This document shows positions 16,075 through 24,220 of a stretch of 64,000 bases of DNA, piece after piece (within the stretch, counting starts at the first letter, position 1; the number at the start of each line of letters is the position of its first letter). The stretch is taken from positions 1 to 64,000 of the forward strand of contig NZ_FOEP01000015.1 of assembly GCF_900110775.1 (NCBI RefSeq), written 5' to 3'. The stretch is from Thalassovita taeanensis (lineage in GTDB: Bacteria; Pseudomonadota; Alphaproteobacteria; Rhodobacterales; Rhodobacteraceae). The position numbers were made by a program, and so were the translations under genes. The notes under the pieces are model-generated. The model searched no databases. It saw only the letters and a list, made by a program, of their open reading frames with translations, and was not told the origin of the DNA.

Positions 16075-17472
16075 ATGACAGACACCAGCTTCGGAATGCT
16101 CAAAGGCGCACAGCGCGGCAACTGGATCAAGCTGCGCACAATCACCTTCTTGCGCTGGGGCGCCATCATTGGTCAGCTGAGCGCAATTTTTGTCGCGCAA
16201 GAGCTGTTCAACCTCCAGCTTGAACTTAGCCTGTGCCTGCTGGTGATCAGCGTATCGGTTGTGGGCAACCTGGTCGCGGTGTTCATCTTTCCCGAAAGCA
16301 AACGCCTGACAGAGAACGAAAACCTGCTGATGGTGCTGTTTGATCTGCTTCAGCTCGCGCTGCTGTTGTATCTGACCGGCGGGCTGCACAATCCGTTTTC
16401 GATCCTGATCCTTGGCCCGGTGACGGTATCGGCCTCGGCTCTGAGCCTGCGCTCGACCGTGTTCATGGGTATCACCGCCATTCTGGTTGTCACACTACTG
16501 GCCGAATTTCACCTGCCCCTGCGCACGGAAGAGGGCTTTGTCATGCGCATTCCGGATACTTTTGTATTCGGCAACTGGATCGCCATCGTGATCGCCATCG
16601 TGTTTATGGGTATCTATTCACGCCGCGTCACAGTGGAAATGCACGCAATGTCCGACGCGCTTCAGGCCACCTATATGGCCTTGTCGCGCGAACAGAAGCT
16701 AACCGATATCGGCGGCGTCGTAGCCGCCGCAGCGCACGAGCTGGGCACACCCCTGGCAACGATCAAACTGGCCAGCGGCGAACTGATCGAAGATCTGGAA
16801 GGTCGGCCCGAGCTACAGGAAGATGCCCGCCTTATCCGTGAACAGGCCGACCGCTGCCGCGACATTCTGCATTCGATGGGCCAGATCGGCAAAGATGACT
16901 TGCACATGCGCCAAGCCCCGCTCACCGCGGTTTTGCTTGAAGCCGCCGAGCCACACACCGGCCGCGGCAAAACAATTCACTTTCAAGAGATTTCCGGCCA
17001 CAATACACCCGCTTCGCAGCCTTCGATCCTGCGCAGACCCGAGATCATTCACGGCCTGCGCAATCTGATCCAGAATGGAGTGGATTTTGCCGACGCCAAT
17101 GTGTGGGTCGAAGCGGATTGGAACGACGATACCGTTTGGGTGCGCATCATGGACGACGGGAAAGGTTACCCGCCCCACCTGATCGGTCGGATCGGCGATC
17201 CCTTCATGCGCCGCCGACGCTCTGCCAGTGACAGCGCCACCCGGCCCGAATACGAAGGTATGGGCCTTGGCCTGTTCATCGCCAAAACCCTGCTTGAAAG
17301 ATCCGGCGCCGAGCTGAGCTTCGCCAATGGCCGCGACCCCCATCTTTCCCGGACAGCTCAGCCCGAAAAATGCGGTGCCGTTGTCGAGGTAACTTGGCCC
17401 CGCAGCAAGATCGACGCAAAAGGCGGGGAAAATGCTGTTCCTATTGGGAAAAATCGACCTTTGGAGATCTGA
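16075..17472 (+). CDS. regB: Redox sensor histidine kinase RegB/PrrB/ActS
   Basis: This 465-residue inner-membrane kinase has six predicted membrane segments in its first 185 residues, with the ubiquinone-sensing TGGLHNPFSI loop at about 101-110. The H-box follows, with phospho-acceptor His221 in AAAAHELGTPLA, then redox-active Cys261 in ADRCRDIL, corresponding to the cysteine that controls RegB activity in Rhodobacter capsulatus. The ATP-binding N box (GLRNLIQNGVDFA) and G boxes (DDGKGYP and GMGLGLFI) are intact. I place the start at the ATG at 16075, since the upstream TTG extension lacks support. It is divergent from senC; the 93-base gap holds both promoters. Confidence 0.95.
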   Translation: MTDTSFGMLKGAQRGNWIKLRTITFLRWGAIIGQLSAIFVAQELFNLQLELSLCLLVISVSVVGNLVAVFIFPESKRLTENENLLMVLFDLLQLALLLYLTGGLHNPFSILILGPVTVSASALSLRSTVFMGITAILVVTLLAEFHLPLRTEEGFVMRIPDTFVFGNWIAIVIAIVFMGIYSRRVTVEMHAMSDALQATYMALSREQKLTDIGGVVAAAAHELGTPLATIKLASGELIEDLEGRPELQEDARLIREQADRCRDILHSMGQIGKDDLHMRQAPLTAVLLEAAEPHTGRGKTIHFQEISGHNTPASQPSILRRPEIIHGLRNLIQNGVDFADANVWVEADWNDDTVWVRIMDDGKGYPPHLIGRIGDPFMRRRRSASDSATRPEYEGMGLGLFIAKTLLERSGAELSFANGRDPHLSRTAQPEKCGAVVEVTWPRSKIDAKGGENAVPIGKNRPLEI

Positions 17473-17542
17473 TAACGCCGTTCTGTTTACCATTTGTTAA
17501 CGACTTCCCCACAACCTACGCGGGCGTTGTTTGGAGAGCGGT

Positions 17543-19090
17543 ATGCTCGATTTATCATCGGTTATTCTTGTTTGTGCAGTATCGGGCATAACGGCCGGCC
17601 TTGCGGTCTTGGGTCTTGTCTGGACAGGCTCTGGCAAAGCCGCCGCACCACTTGGGGAACAAGGTGCCGCAAGTTTTCTGTTTGATGGCTCTGAGCTGAT
17701 CAACGCCACCGAATCCGCGCATCGTCTGATACAGGATAACCATGACGAGACCGCCTCAGACTGGCTGCGCCTGCGTATGTGTCTTGCGCCCCGGTTTCCG
17801 GAATTTCCCGAGAATGAGCCTCTGCCTCAGGATCAAACCAGCCTGACACTGGCCTCTGCTGACCTTGGGCCGCGCTCAAAAGTCGTGTTGGAAAACGTCA
17901 AAGGCCTGACACGGGTGACACTGTTGGATGACGATAGTGATAATACCGATACGGCAGCAGACCTTCACCGCCAGCGCCTGCAACAAGCACAGCTTGAAAC
18001 CCTGCGCAGCGCCGTGCAGGGTGCGCCTTATCCTATCTGGCAATCCGATGACGGCGGCGCGATCTCGTGGGCCAATACGGCTTATGAAAACCTGACCGGC
18101 GTTTGCGGCAGCGGTGCCGCCAAGACCGGCTTGCCCCGTCTGTTTGACTTGCCAGACTTCAAACCGCCCGCGACCGCTCGCAGCCGCATGACCCTGGTTG
18201 TGCAAGAGGACAATGAAAACCTTTGGTTCGACGTTTGCACCGTGCAAACAGGCGACCACAAGATGCACTATGCCACTGATGTAAATGCTGTCGTTCAGGC
18301 CGAAATCGCGCAGCGCAACTTTGTTCAGACCCTGACCAAGACTTTCGCACAATTGTCCATCGGACTGGCAATTTTTGATCGCAAAAGACAGCTTGCCCTG
18401 TTCAACCCGGCGCTGATTGACCTGACCGGCTTGTCAGCAGATTTCCTCAGCGCGCGACCCAACTTATTGAGCTTCTTTGATCGGTTGCGTGACAATCGGA
18501 TGATGCCTGAGCCGAAGAACTATCATTCGTGGCGGGATGAGATCACCGATCTGGTCGTGGCCGCCGCCGATGGGCGATACTACGAAACCTGGAGCCTGCC
18601 ATCTGGGTTGACCTACCGGGTGAGCGGCCGCCCGCATCCAGACGGGGCAATTGCCTTTCTGTTCGAAGATATCAGCGCCGAAATTTCCCTGACCCGCCGG
18701 TTCCGCTCGGAATTGGAACTGGGTCAGTCCGTACTCGATCATCTGGACGCCGCCATTGCGGTCTTTTCCTCAGGTGGTCAGCTGACCTTTTCCAATCTCG
18801 CCTATCGCACGCTTTGGGGGATCGACCCCGACAGCTGTTTTGCAGAGGTTTCTGTGCGCGACGCATCCCGTCATTGGCAAGAAAAATGTCAGAACACGTC
18901 AATCTGGGCAGATGTGCGCGACTTCGTCGTCGATTTTTGCGACCGAAATGAATGGGGCGCTTCGATCACCCTGAACGATGGTCGCCCATTGAACTGTCGG
19001 TTTGTGCCAATCAACGCCGGGGCCACCATGGTCATGTTCAGCCCGGCGGCCGAGGCAACAGGCAAGGTTGCGCAGGTCGAAACCGCCTGA
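17543..19090 (+). CDS. PAS-domain membrane protein without kinase domain
   Basis: This 515-residue protein begins with one membrane segment (about residues 3-26). It continues with PAS-like modules around residues 155-245, 260-370 and 385-470, recognisable from patterns such as PIWQSDDGGAISWANTAYENLTG and repeated F-x-N-x-A blocks. There is no histidine kinase, GGDEF, EAL or other output domain; the protein ends soon after the last PAS-like region. It starts at the ATG at 17543, with GGAGAG just upstream, 70 bases after regB on the same strand. It could be a sensor that acts through protein contacts, or a kinase that lost its catalytic half. Orthologues next to tsaE occur in other roseobacters. 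Confidence 0.75.
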   Translation: MLDLSSVILVCAVSGITAGLAVLGLVWTGSGKAAAPLGEQGAASFLFDGSELINATESAHRLIQDNHDETASDWLRLRMCLAPRFPEFPENEPLPQDQTSLTLASADLGPRSKVVLENVKGLTRVTLLDDDSDNTDTAADLHRQRLQQAQLETLRSAVQGAPYPIWQSDDGGAISWANTAYENLTGVCGSGAAKTGLPRLFDLPDFKPPATARSRMTLVVQEDNENLWFDVCTVQTGDHKMHYATDVNAVVQAEIAQRNFVQTLTKTFAQLSIGLAIFDRKRQLALFNPALIDLTGLSADFLSARPNLLSFFDRLRDNRMMPEPKNYHSWRDEITDLVVAAADGRYYETWSLPSGLTYRVSGRPHPDGAIAFLFEDISAEISLTRRFRSELELGQSVLDHLDAAIAVFSSGGQLTFSNLAYRTLWGIDPDSCFAEVSVRDASRHWQEKCQNTSIWADVRDFVVDFCDRNEWGASITLNDGRPLNCRFVPINAGATMVMFSPAAEATGKVAQVETA

Positions 19091-19130
19091 AGCTGCTTGC
19101 AGGGCGCGCGCATCCGGGTAATCTCGCACC

Positions 19131-19601
19131 ATGCCGAACAGCCCTGTCATTCTTGATCTGCCTTCGCCCGACGCCACCAGCGCGCTGGGGGTTTCTCTTG
19201 CGCCAAAACTGGCCGCAGGCGACGTTATCCTGCTTGAAGGCGGGATCGGCGCCGGTAAAACCCATTTTGCTCGTGCGCTGATTCAATCCTTGTTGCCCAC
19301 GCCCGAGGATGTTCCATCCCCGACTTTCACCTTGGTGCAGATTTATGACGGCCCCGGCTTTGAGGTCTGGCACGCAGACCTTTATCGGCTTAGTGGTCTG
19401 GACGAGGCTGCGGAACTGGGATTGCAAGACGCCTTTGCCAACGCCGTTTGCCTGATCGAATGGCCAGACCGCTTGGCCGAACTGACACCGTCAGATGCTC
19501 TGCACCTGACACTCGAACCGGGCGCCGACGATACGCGCCGCCTGACTGCATCCTGGTCCCATCCGAAATGGGCGGACAAGCTGAAAGACATTGCCACATG
19601 A
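19131..19601 (+). CDS. tsaE: tRNA threonylcarbamoyladenosine biosynthesis ATPase TsaE
   Basis: TsaE is the ATPase that drives the TsaB-TsaD-TsaE complex in t6A37 formation. The 156-residue protein has the P-loop GGIGAGKT at 37-44, then SPTFTLVQIYD with the conserved Ser/Thr-rich segment, the WHADLYRL motif and LIEWPDRL, all diagnostic of TsaE. It overlaps the amgK start by four bases, opening the operon tsaE-amgK-murU-addB-addA-trxA. Pairing of tsaE with amgK/murU is common in alphaproteobacteria. Confidence 0.95.
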   Translation: MPNSPVILDLPSPDATSALGVSLAPKLAAGDVILLEGGIGAGKTHFARALIQSLLPTPEDVPSPTFTLVQIYDGPGFEVWHADLYRLSGLDEAAELGLQDAFANAVCLIEWPDRLAELTPSDALHLTLEPGADDTRRLTASWSHPKWADKLKDIAT

Positions 19602-20623
19602 CCAACCGCACCACCTTGGCCAATGCGTTTCTCGACACGACTCTTTGGGCCGGTGTGCCGCGCGAACCGCTGGCTGGCGATGCTTCGAACCGTCGCTATG
19701 AAAGGTTGCGGAATGCCGCAAACGGCGAGACCGCCGTTCTGATGGATGCCCCCCCCGAGAAGGGCGAGGATATACGGCCGTTTGTTAAAATTGCGTGCTA
19801 TCTGGGTGACCTTGGGCTTAGCGCACCTCGGATCCTAGCCGAGGATGCCGAACACGGGTTTTTGCTGCTGGAAGACCTGGGGGATGACCTTTTCGCCCGC
19901 GTGATCCCGCAAGAGCCTTCGTTGGAAACCCCTTTGTACGAGGCCGCGACCGATGTGCTTTTACAGCTTCATCGCGCTGCCCCCCCTGTTGGGCTGAAGC
20001 CATATACGCCCGAGATCATGGCGGATATGGCGGCGCTCGCCTGGCGATGGTATCTGCGTGGTACCAACGGTGCGGATGACATTTCTGAGGCTCGTTTTCG
20101 CACTGCCTTTTTGCCGGTTCTGACACAGCATGCCCCTGACCAATCTGTCTTGATTCAGCGCGACTACCACGCCGAAAACCTGCTCTGGTTACCCGAACGG
20201 ATTGGCGTGGCTCGTGTCGGACTGCTGGACTTTCAAGATGCCATGACCGGCCATCCCGCCTATGATCTGGTGTCGATGCTGCAAGATGCCCGCCGTGATG
20301 TTCCTGCCGCGATCGAAGCCGCGATGATCGCCCGATATGTGCGCGCTGACGGCATGGATGCCACACGCTTCGGCGCCGCCTATGCCGTGTTGGGGGCGCA
20401 GCGAAATCTGCGTATCCTCGGCGTTTTCGCCCGGCTGTCGCTGCACTATGGAAAGCCGCATTATGTTGATCTGATCCCCCGCGTCTGGGCGCATTTGATG
20501 CGTGATCTGGAACATCCCGCTCTGTCACCCGTGGCAAGCAAAATTCATGAAACCCTTCCCGCGCCCACGCCGGAACTGTTGCAAAGGCTCAAAGACCAAT
20601 GCGCCACCGTCCCGACGCTGTAA
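19598..20623 (+). CDS. amgK: Cell-wall amino-sugar kinase AmgK
   Basis: This 341-residue aminoglycoside-phosphotransferase-fold kinase has the catalytic loop QRDYHAENLLW (Asp and Asn visible) and the metal-binding LLDFQDAM. With MurU directly behind it, it is best called AmgK. That enzyme phosphorylates N-acetylmuramic acid (and N-acetylglucosamine) at the anomeric carbon in the recycling route that bypasses MurA and hence fosfomycin. The start at 19598 overlaps the tsaE stop; longer in-frame upstream codons lie within tsaE and are unlikely. It overlaps murU by 25 bases. Confidence 0.88.
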   Translation: MTNRTTLANAFLDTTLWAGVPREPLAGDASNRRYERLRNAANGETAVLMDAPPEKGEDIRPFVKIACYLGDLGLSAPRILAEDAEHGFLLLEDLGDDLFARVIPQEPSLETPLYEAATDVLLQLHRAAPPVGLKPYTPEIMADMAALAWRWYLRGTNGADDISEARFRTAFLPVLTQHAPDQSVLIQRDYHAENLLWLPERIGVARVGLLDFQDAMTGHPAYDLVSMLQDARRDVPAAIEAAMIARYVRADGMDATRFGAAYAVLGAQRNLRILGVFARLSLHYGKPHYVDLIPRVWAHLMRDLEHPALSPVASKIHETLPAPTPELLQRLKDQCATVPTL

Positions 20624-21291
20624 TGCTGTTCGCCGCCGGGTTCGGCACTCGGATGGGCGCGCTGACCGCCGAGCAGCCCAAGCCGATGATCCCGGTTGCG
20701 GGCAAGCCGCTGATTGATCACGCGCTCGGTCTGGTCGATGACTATGCGCCGGCGCGGGCAGTTGTGAATTTGCACTATAAGCCCAAGGCGCTAATCAACC
20801 ATCTAGCAGGGCGCAACGTTGACCTGTCCCTCGAAGAGCCTGAAATTCTTGAAACCGGCGGCGGCCTACGCGCCGCGTTGCCGAAGCTGGGGACCGGGCC
20901 GGTATTTACCATGAATACCGATGCCGTTTGGTTGGGACCCAATCCGCTACGCCTGCTGGAGGATGCCTGGAATCCCGAGGTGATGGACGCGCTGCTGATT
21001 TGTATTCCGCGCGAAAACGCTGTCGGCCACGCCGGAACCGGAGATTTCCTGTCTGACCCGCACGGCAGGCTGACCCGCGGCCCGGGTCAAGTATATGGTG
21101 GGGTTCAGATCCTCAAAACCGATGAGTTGAGCAAGATTAAAGACACCACGTTTTCGCTGAACTTGCTTTGGAACCGGATGCTGGATGAAGGGCGGCTTTT
21201 CGGGCTAAGCTATCCGGGGAACTGGTGCGATGTTGGCCGCCCCGAAGGCATCGCGCTGGCCGAGAAAATGATCGGATACACAGGTGTTTGA
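20599..21291 (+). CDS. murU: N-acetylmuramate 1-phosphate uridylyltransferase MurU
   Basis: This 230-residue nucleotidyltransferase has the signature LFAAGFGTRMG with the downstream KPMIPVAGKPLIDH. LETGGG marks the sugar-binding region, MNTDAVW carries the metal-binding Asp, and the protein ends in WCDVGRPEGI. MurU joins UTP to MurNAc 1-phosphate, giving UDP-MurNAc for recycled peptidoglycan. The long overlap with amgK suggests coupled production of the two pathway enzymes. ATG at 20599 has AAAGG upstream; a later start at the Met in VMLFAAG is possible. Confidence 0.88.
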   Translation: MRHRPDAVMLFAAGFGTRMGALTAEQPKPMIPVAGKPLIDHALGLVDDYAPARAVVNLHYKPKALINHLAGRNVDLSLEEPEILETGGGLRAALPKLGTGPVFTMNTDAVWLGPNPLRLLEDAWNPEVMDALLICIPRENAVGHAGTGDFLSDPHGRLTRGPGQVYGGVQILKTDELSKIKDTTFSLNLLWNRMLDEGRLFGLSYPGNWCDVGRPEGIALAEKMIGYTGV

Positions 21292-24220
21292 ACCGTCGGG
21301 CAAGCCACGCGTCTTTGGTGTTCCCGCAGGAGCGGATTTTCCCGCCGTGCTGGTGCAAGGATTGATGCTGGCGCAAACCGGTATGCCCCCTGATGCGCTG
21401 GCGCGGGTTCGGTTTCTGGTGAATACTCGGCGCATGGCGCGGCGCATTCGCGACCTGTTTGATGCAGGGCCCGCGCTGTTGTTGCCACAGGTGGAACTGG
21501 TGACCGGCCCCGCGCCTGATATCCTGTCGGCCGCCATCCCGTCGGCTGCCCCCCCTTTGCGACGGCGGCTTGAAATCGCACAGCTGGCTTCGACTCTGTT
21601 GGACAGTCAGCCAGATCTTGCGCCACGCGCTTCGCTTTATGATCTGGCCGACAGCCTTGCCGAGCTGATGAGCGAATTGCACAGCGAAGGCGTGGCACCC
21701 GACGTGTTGCGACAGCTTGACGTCTCGGATGAATCTGGACACTGGAAGCGCGCGCTCAGCTTTCTGGGCATCGTCCAGCACTATTTTGGCGAAACTGAAG
21801 AGGCCCCCGATGGCGAGACCCGACAGCGCCGGGTGATCGAATCGCTATGCGCACAATGGCAGCTCGAGCCACCAAGTGAGCCTGTGATCGTCGCCGGCTC
21901 GACCGGGTCTCGCGGCACAACGATGTTGCTGATGAAGGCCGTAGCCAGCCTGCCTCAAGGTGCGATCATTCTGCCGGGCTATGACTTTGATATGCCACAT
22001 GCCGCGTGGAAGGATCTGGACGAGGCTTTGACCGCCGAAGACCATCCCCAATACAGATTTCGGAAGCTGATGGTCGAGCTTGGCATAGAGCCGAGCGACG
22101 TGCGGCGCTGGGGCGAAACCCCGCCGCCAAACCCGGCGCGCAACCGGCTGGTGTCGCTGGCATTGCGGCCAGCGCCAGTGACCGATCAATGGCTGTCTGA
22201 CGGGCCGCACCTGCATGATCTTCCAAGCGCCATGAAGGACGTGACGATGATCGAAGCACCGTCGAAACGAGACGAGGCGCTGGCGATTGCGCTGCGGTTG
22301 CGGCAAGCCGCCGAGGAAGGCCAGACAGCGGCATTGATCACCCCGGATCGGATGCTGACGCGGCAGGTTTCCTCTGCTCTGGATCGGTGGAACATCGTGC
22401 CCGACGATAGCGCCGGCACACCGTTGCAATTGTCGCCACCGGGGCGGTTTTTGCGCCATATTTCGGCTCTGTTTCACCAGAAACTGACGGCCGAGGCGTT
22501 ACTGACCCTGCTGATGCACCCCTTGACCCATTCCGGTTCTGATCGTGGGCCGCATCTGTTGCTGACCCGCGAGCTGGAGCTGTTTATCCGGCGCAAAGGC
22601 GTGCCTTTTCCAGATGCTGAGACGCTGCTGGCATGGGGTGCGGCGCACAAACACGAGTATGCCGTGGGATGGGCGGAATGGATCGTCAGATGTTTCGTCG
22701 GCAAGGATACATCCGAGCCCGAGCGTCTGGCTGTGCGGCTTTCCGCACATCTCGATCTGGCCGAGATGATAGCACGAGGCGGCAAACATGCCGAAACCTC
22801 TGAGCTTTGGAAGGAAGATGCTGGTCGCAAGGCGCAGGAAACCGTACAGGAACTGCAACGCGAGGCCGAGTATGGCGGACAAATGTCGGCCAGAGACTAT
22901 GCGGACCTGTTCGGCGCGATTCTGTCACGAGCTGAGGTACGCAACCCCGACACCCCGCATCCCGGGATACTGATCTGGGGTACACTCGAGGCGCGCGTTC
23001 AGGGCGCTGATCTGGTGATCCTTGGTGGATTGAATGAAGGCAGCTGGCCCGAAATGCCAGCGCCCGATCCGTGGCTGAACCGTCGGATGCGCTTTGATGC
23101 GGGCCTGTTGCTCCCCGAGCGCCGCATCGGCCTGTCAGCGCATGATTTCCAGCAGGCAATTGGCGCACGCGAGGTGTGGCTGACGCGCTCGGTTCGGTCG
23201 GACGATGCTGAAACAGTCGCCTCACGCTGGCTGAACCGAATGACCAATTTGCTGAGCGGTCTGCCAGATCAGGGCGGCCCGGATGCGTTAGGCGCGGCGA
23301 AGCGGCGCGGACAGCATTGGCTGGCCATGGCGCGCAAGCTGGAAGAGCCCGGGCAAACCCCCGCCGCGCCGCGCCCCTCTCCGCGCCCGCCAGTAGGTGC
23401 GCGGCCAAGCAAATTGTCGGTGACCGAAATCAAGCGGTTGATACGCGATCCATACGCGATCTATGCCCGCCACGTCTTACGTCTGCGCCCGCTGGATCCT
23501 TTAATGAGCGCGCCGGACGCATTATTGCGCGGGATCGTGACCCACGCAATATTGGAGCGGTTCATTCGTGATACACTAACAGATACAAGCGCGCTTACGT
23601 CTGAGCGGCTACTTGCCTTGTCAGACGCCGTGTTGACCGAAAACGTGCCATGGTCAGATGCGCGCGCCTTATGGGCCGCACGGATCGCGAGGATCGCAGA
23701 GCCGTTTGTTGCGTCCGAACACAGTCGCCGTTTGTTGGCCACACCGACCTATTTTGAGGAAAGGGCCGAGCTTTCACTTGATGGCTTGAATTTCACGTTG
23801 GTCGGCAGGGCGGACCGGATTGATATGGACCAAACCGGGCGGGCGCACATCTATGACTACAAAACCGGCGCGCCACCGACCCAGCCGCAGCAGATCAAGT
23901 TCGACGTTCAGCTTTTGCTTGAGGCCGCGATGTTAGAGCAAGGCGGGTTCCGCGCGATCGGTCCGGCCGAGGTAGCGCGTGCCGTATTCATTGGGCTGGG
24001 GGGCGGCGTAAAAGAAGTTCTGGCGCCGCTTGAGGAGGAATCCGCAGACCGCATTTGGACGCGATTTGAAAAGCTGATCGGGGCCTATTTCACCCCAGAA
24101 CAGGGCTATACTGCGCGCCGGGCGCTATTTCGTGATACGGATATTTCTGACTACGATCAGCTGTCGCGCTTTGGGGAATGGGACATCACCACCGACCCGA
24201 CACCCGAGGAGTTGAGCTGA
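21284..24220 (+). CDS. addB: Double-strand break repair protein AddB
   Basis: This 978-residue subunit of the AddAB helicase-nuclease processes DNA ends for RecA-dependent recombination. It is the alphaproteobacterial type. The N-terminal inactivated helicase domains include LVNTRRMARRI. The middle contains LVILGGLNEGSWPEMPAPDP and SPRPPVGARPSKLSV. The C-terminal PD-(D/E)xK nuclease domain has LVGRADRIDM and IYDYKTG. The GTG start overlaps the murU stop by eight bases. Its stop overlaps the addA start by one base (TGATG). Confidence 0.94.
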   Translation: MFEPSGKPRVFGVPAGADFPAVLVQGLMLAQTGMPPDALARVRFLVNTRRMARRIRDLFDAGPALLLPQVELVTGPAPDILSAAIPSAAPPLRRRLEIAQLASTLLDSQPDLAPRASLYDLADSLAELMSELHSEGVAPDVLRQLDVSDESGHWKRALSFLGIVQHYFGETEEAPDGETRQRRVIESLCAQWQLEPPSEPVIVAGSTGSRGTTMLLMKAVASLPQGAIILPGYDFDMPHAAWKDLDEALTAEDHPQYRFRKLMVELGIEPSDVRRWGETPPPNPARNRLVSLALRPAPVTDQWLSDGPHLHDLPSAMKDVTMIEAPSKRDEALAIALRLRQAAEEGQTAALITPDRMLTRQVSSALDRWNIVPDDSAGTPLQLSPPGRFLRHISALFHQKLTAEALLTLLMHPLTHSGSDRGPHLLLTRELELFIRRKGVPFPDAETLLAWGAAHKHEYAVGWAEWIVRCFVGKDTSEPERLAVRLSAHLDLAEMIARGGKHAETSELWKEDAGRKAQETVQELQREAEYGGQMSARDYADLFGAILSRAEVRNPDTPHPGILIWGTLEARVQGADLVILGGLNEGSWPEMPAPDPWLNRRMRFDAGLLLPERRIGLSAHDFQQAIGAREVWLTRSVRSDDAETVASRWLNRMTNLLSGLPDQGGPDALGAAKRRGQHWLAMARKLEEPGQTPAAPRPSPRPPVGARPSKLSVTEIKRLIRDPYAIYARHVLRLRPLDPLMSAPDALLRGIVTHAILERFIRDTLTDTSALTSERLLALSDAVLTENVPWSDARALWAARIARIAEPFVASEHSRRLLATPTYFEERAELSLDGLNFTLVGRADRIDMDQTGRAHIYDYKTGAPPTQPQQIKFDVQLLLEAAMLEQGGFRAIGPAEVARAVFIGLGGGVKEVLAPLEEESADRIWTRFEKLIGAYFTPEQGYTARRALFRDTDISDYDQLSRFGEWDITTDPTPEELS

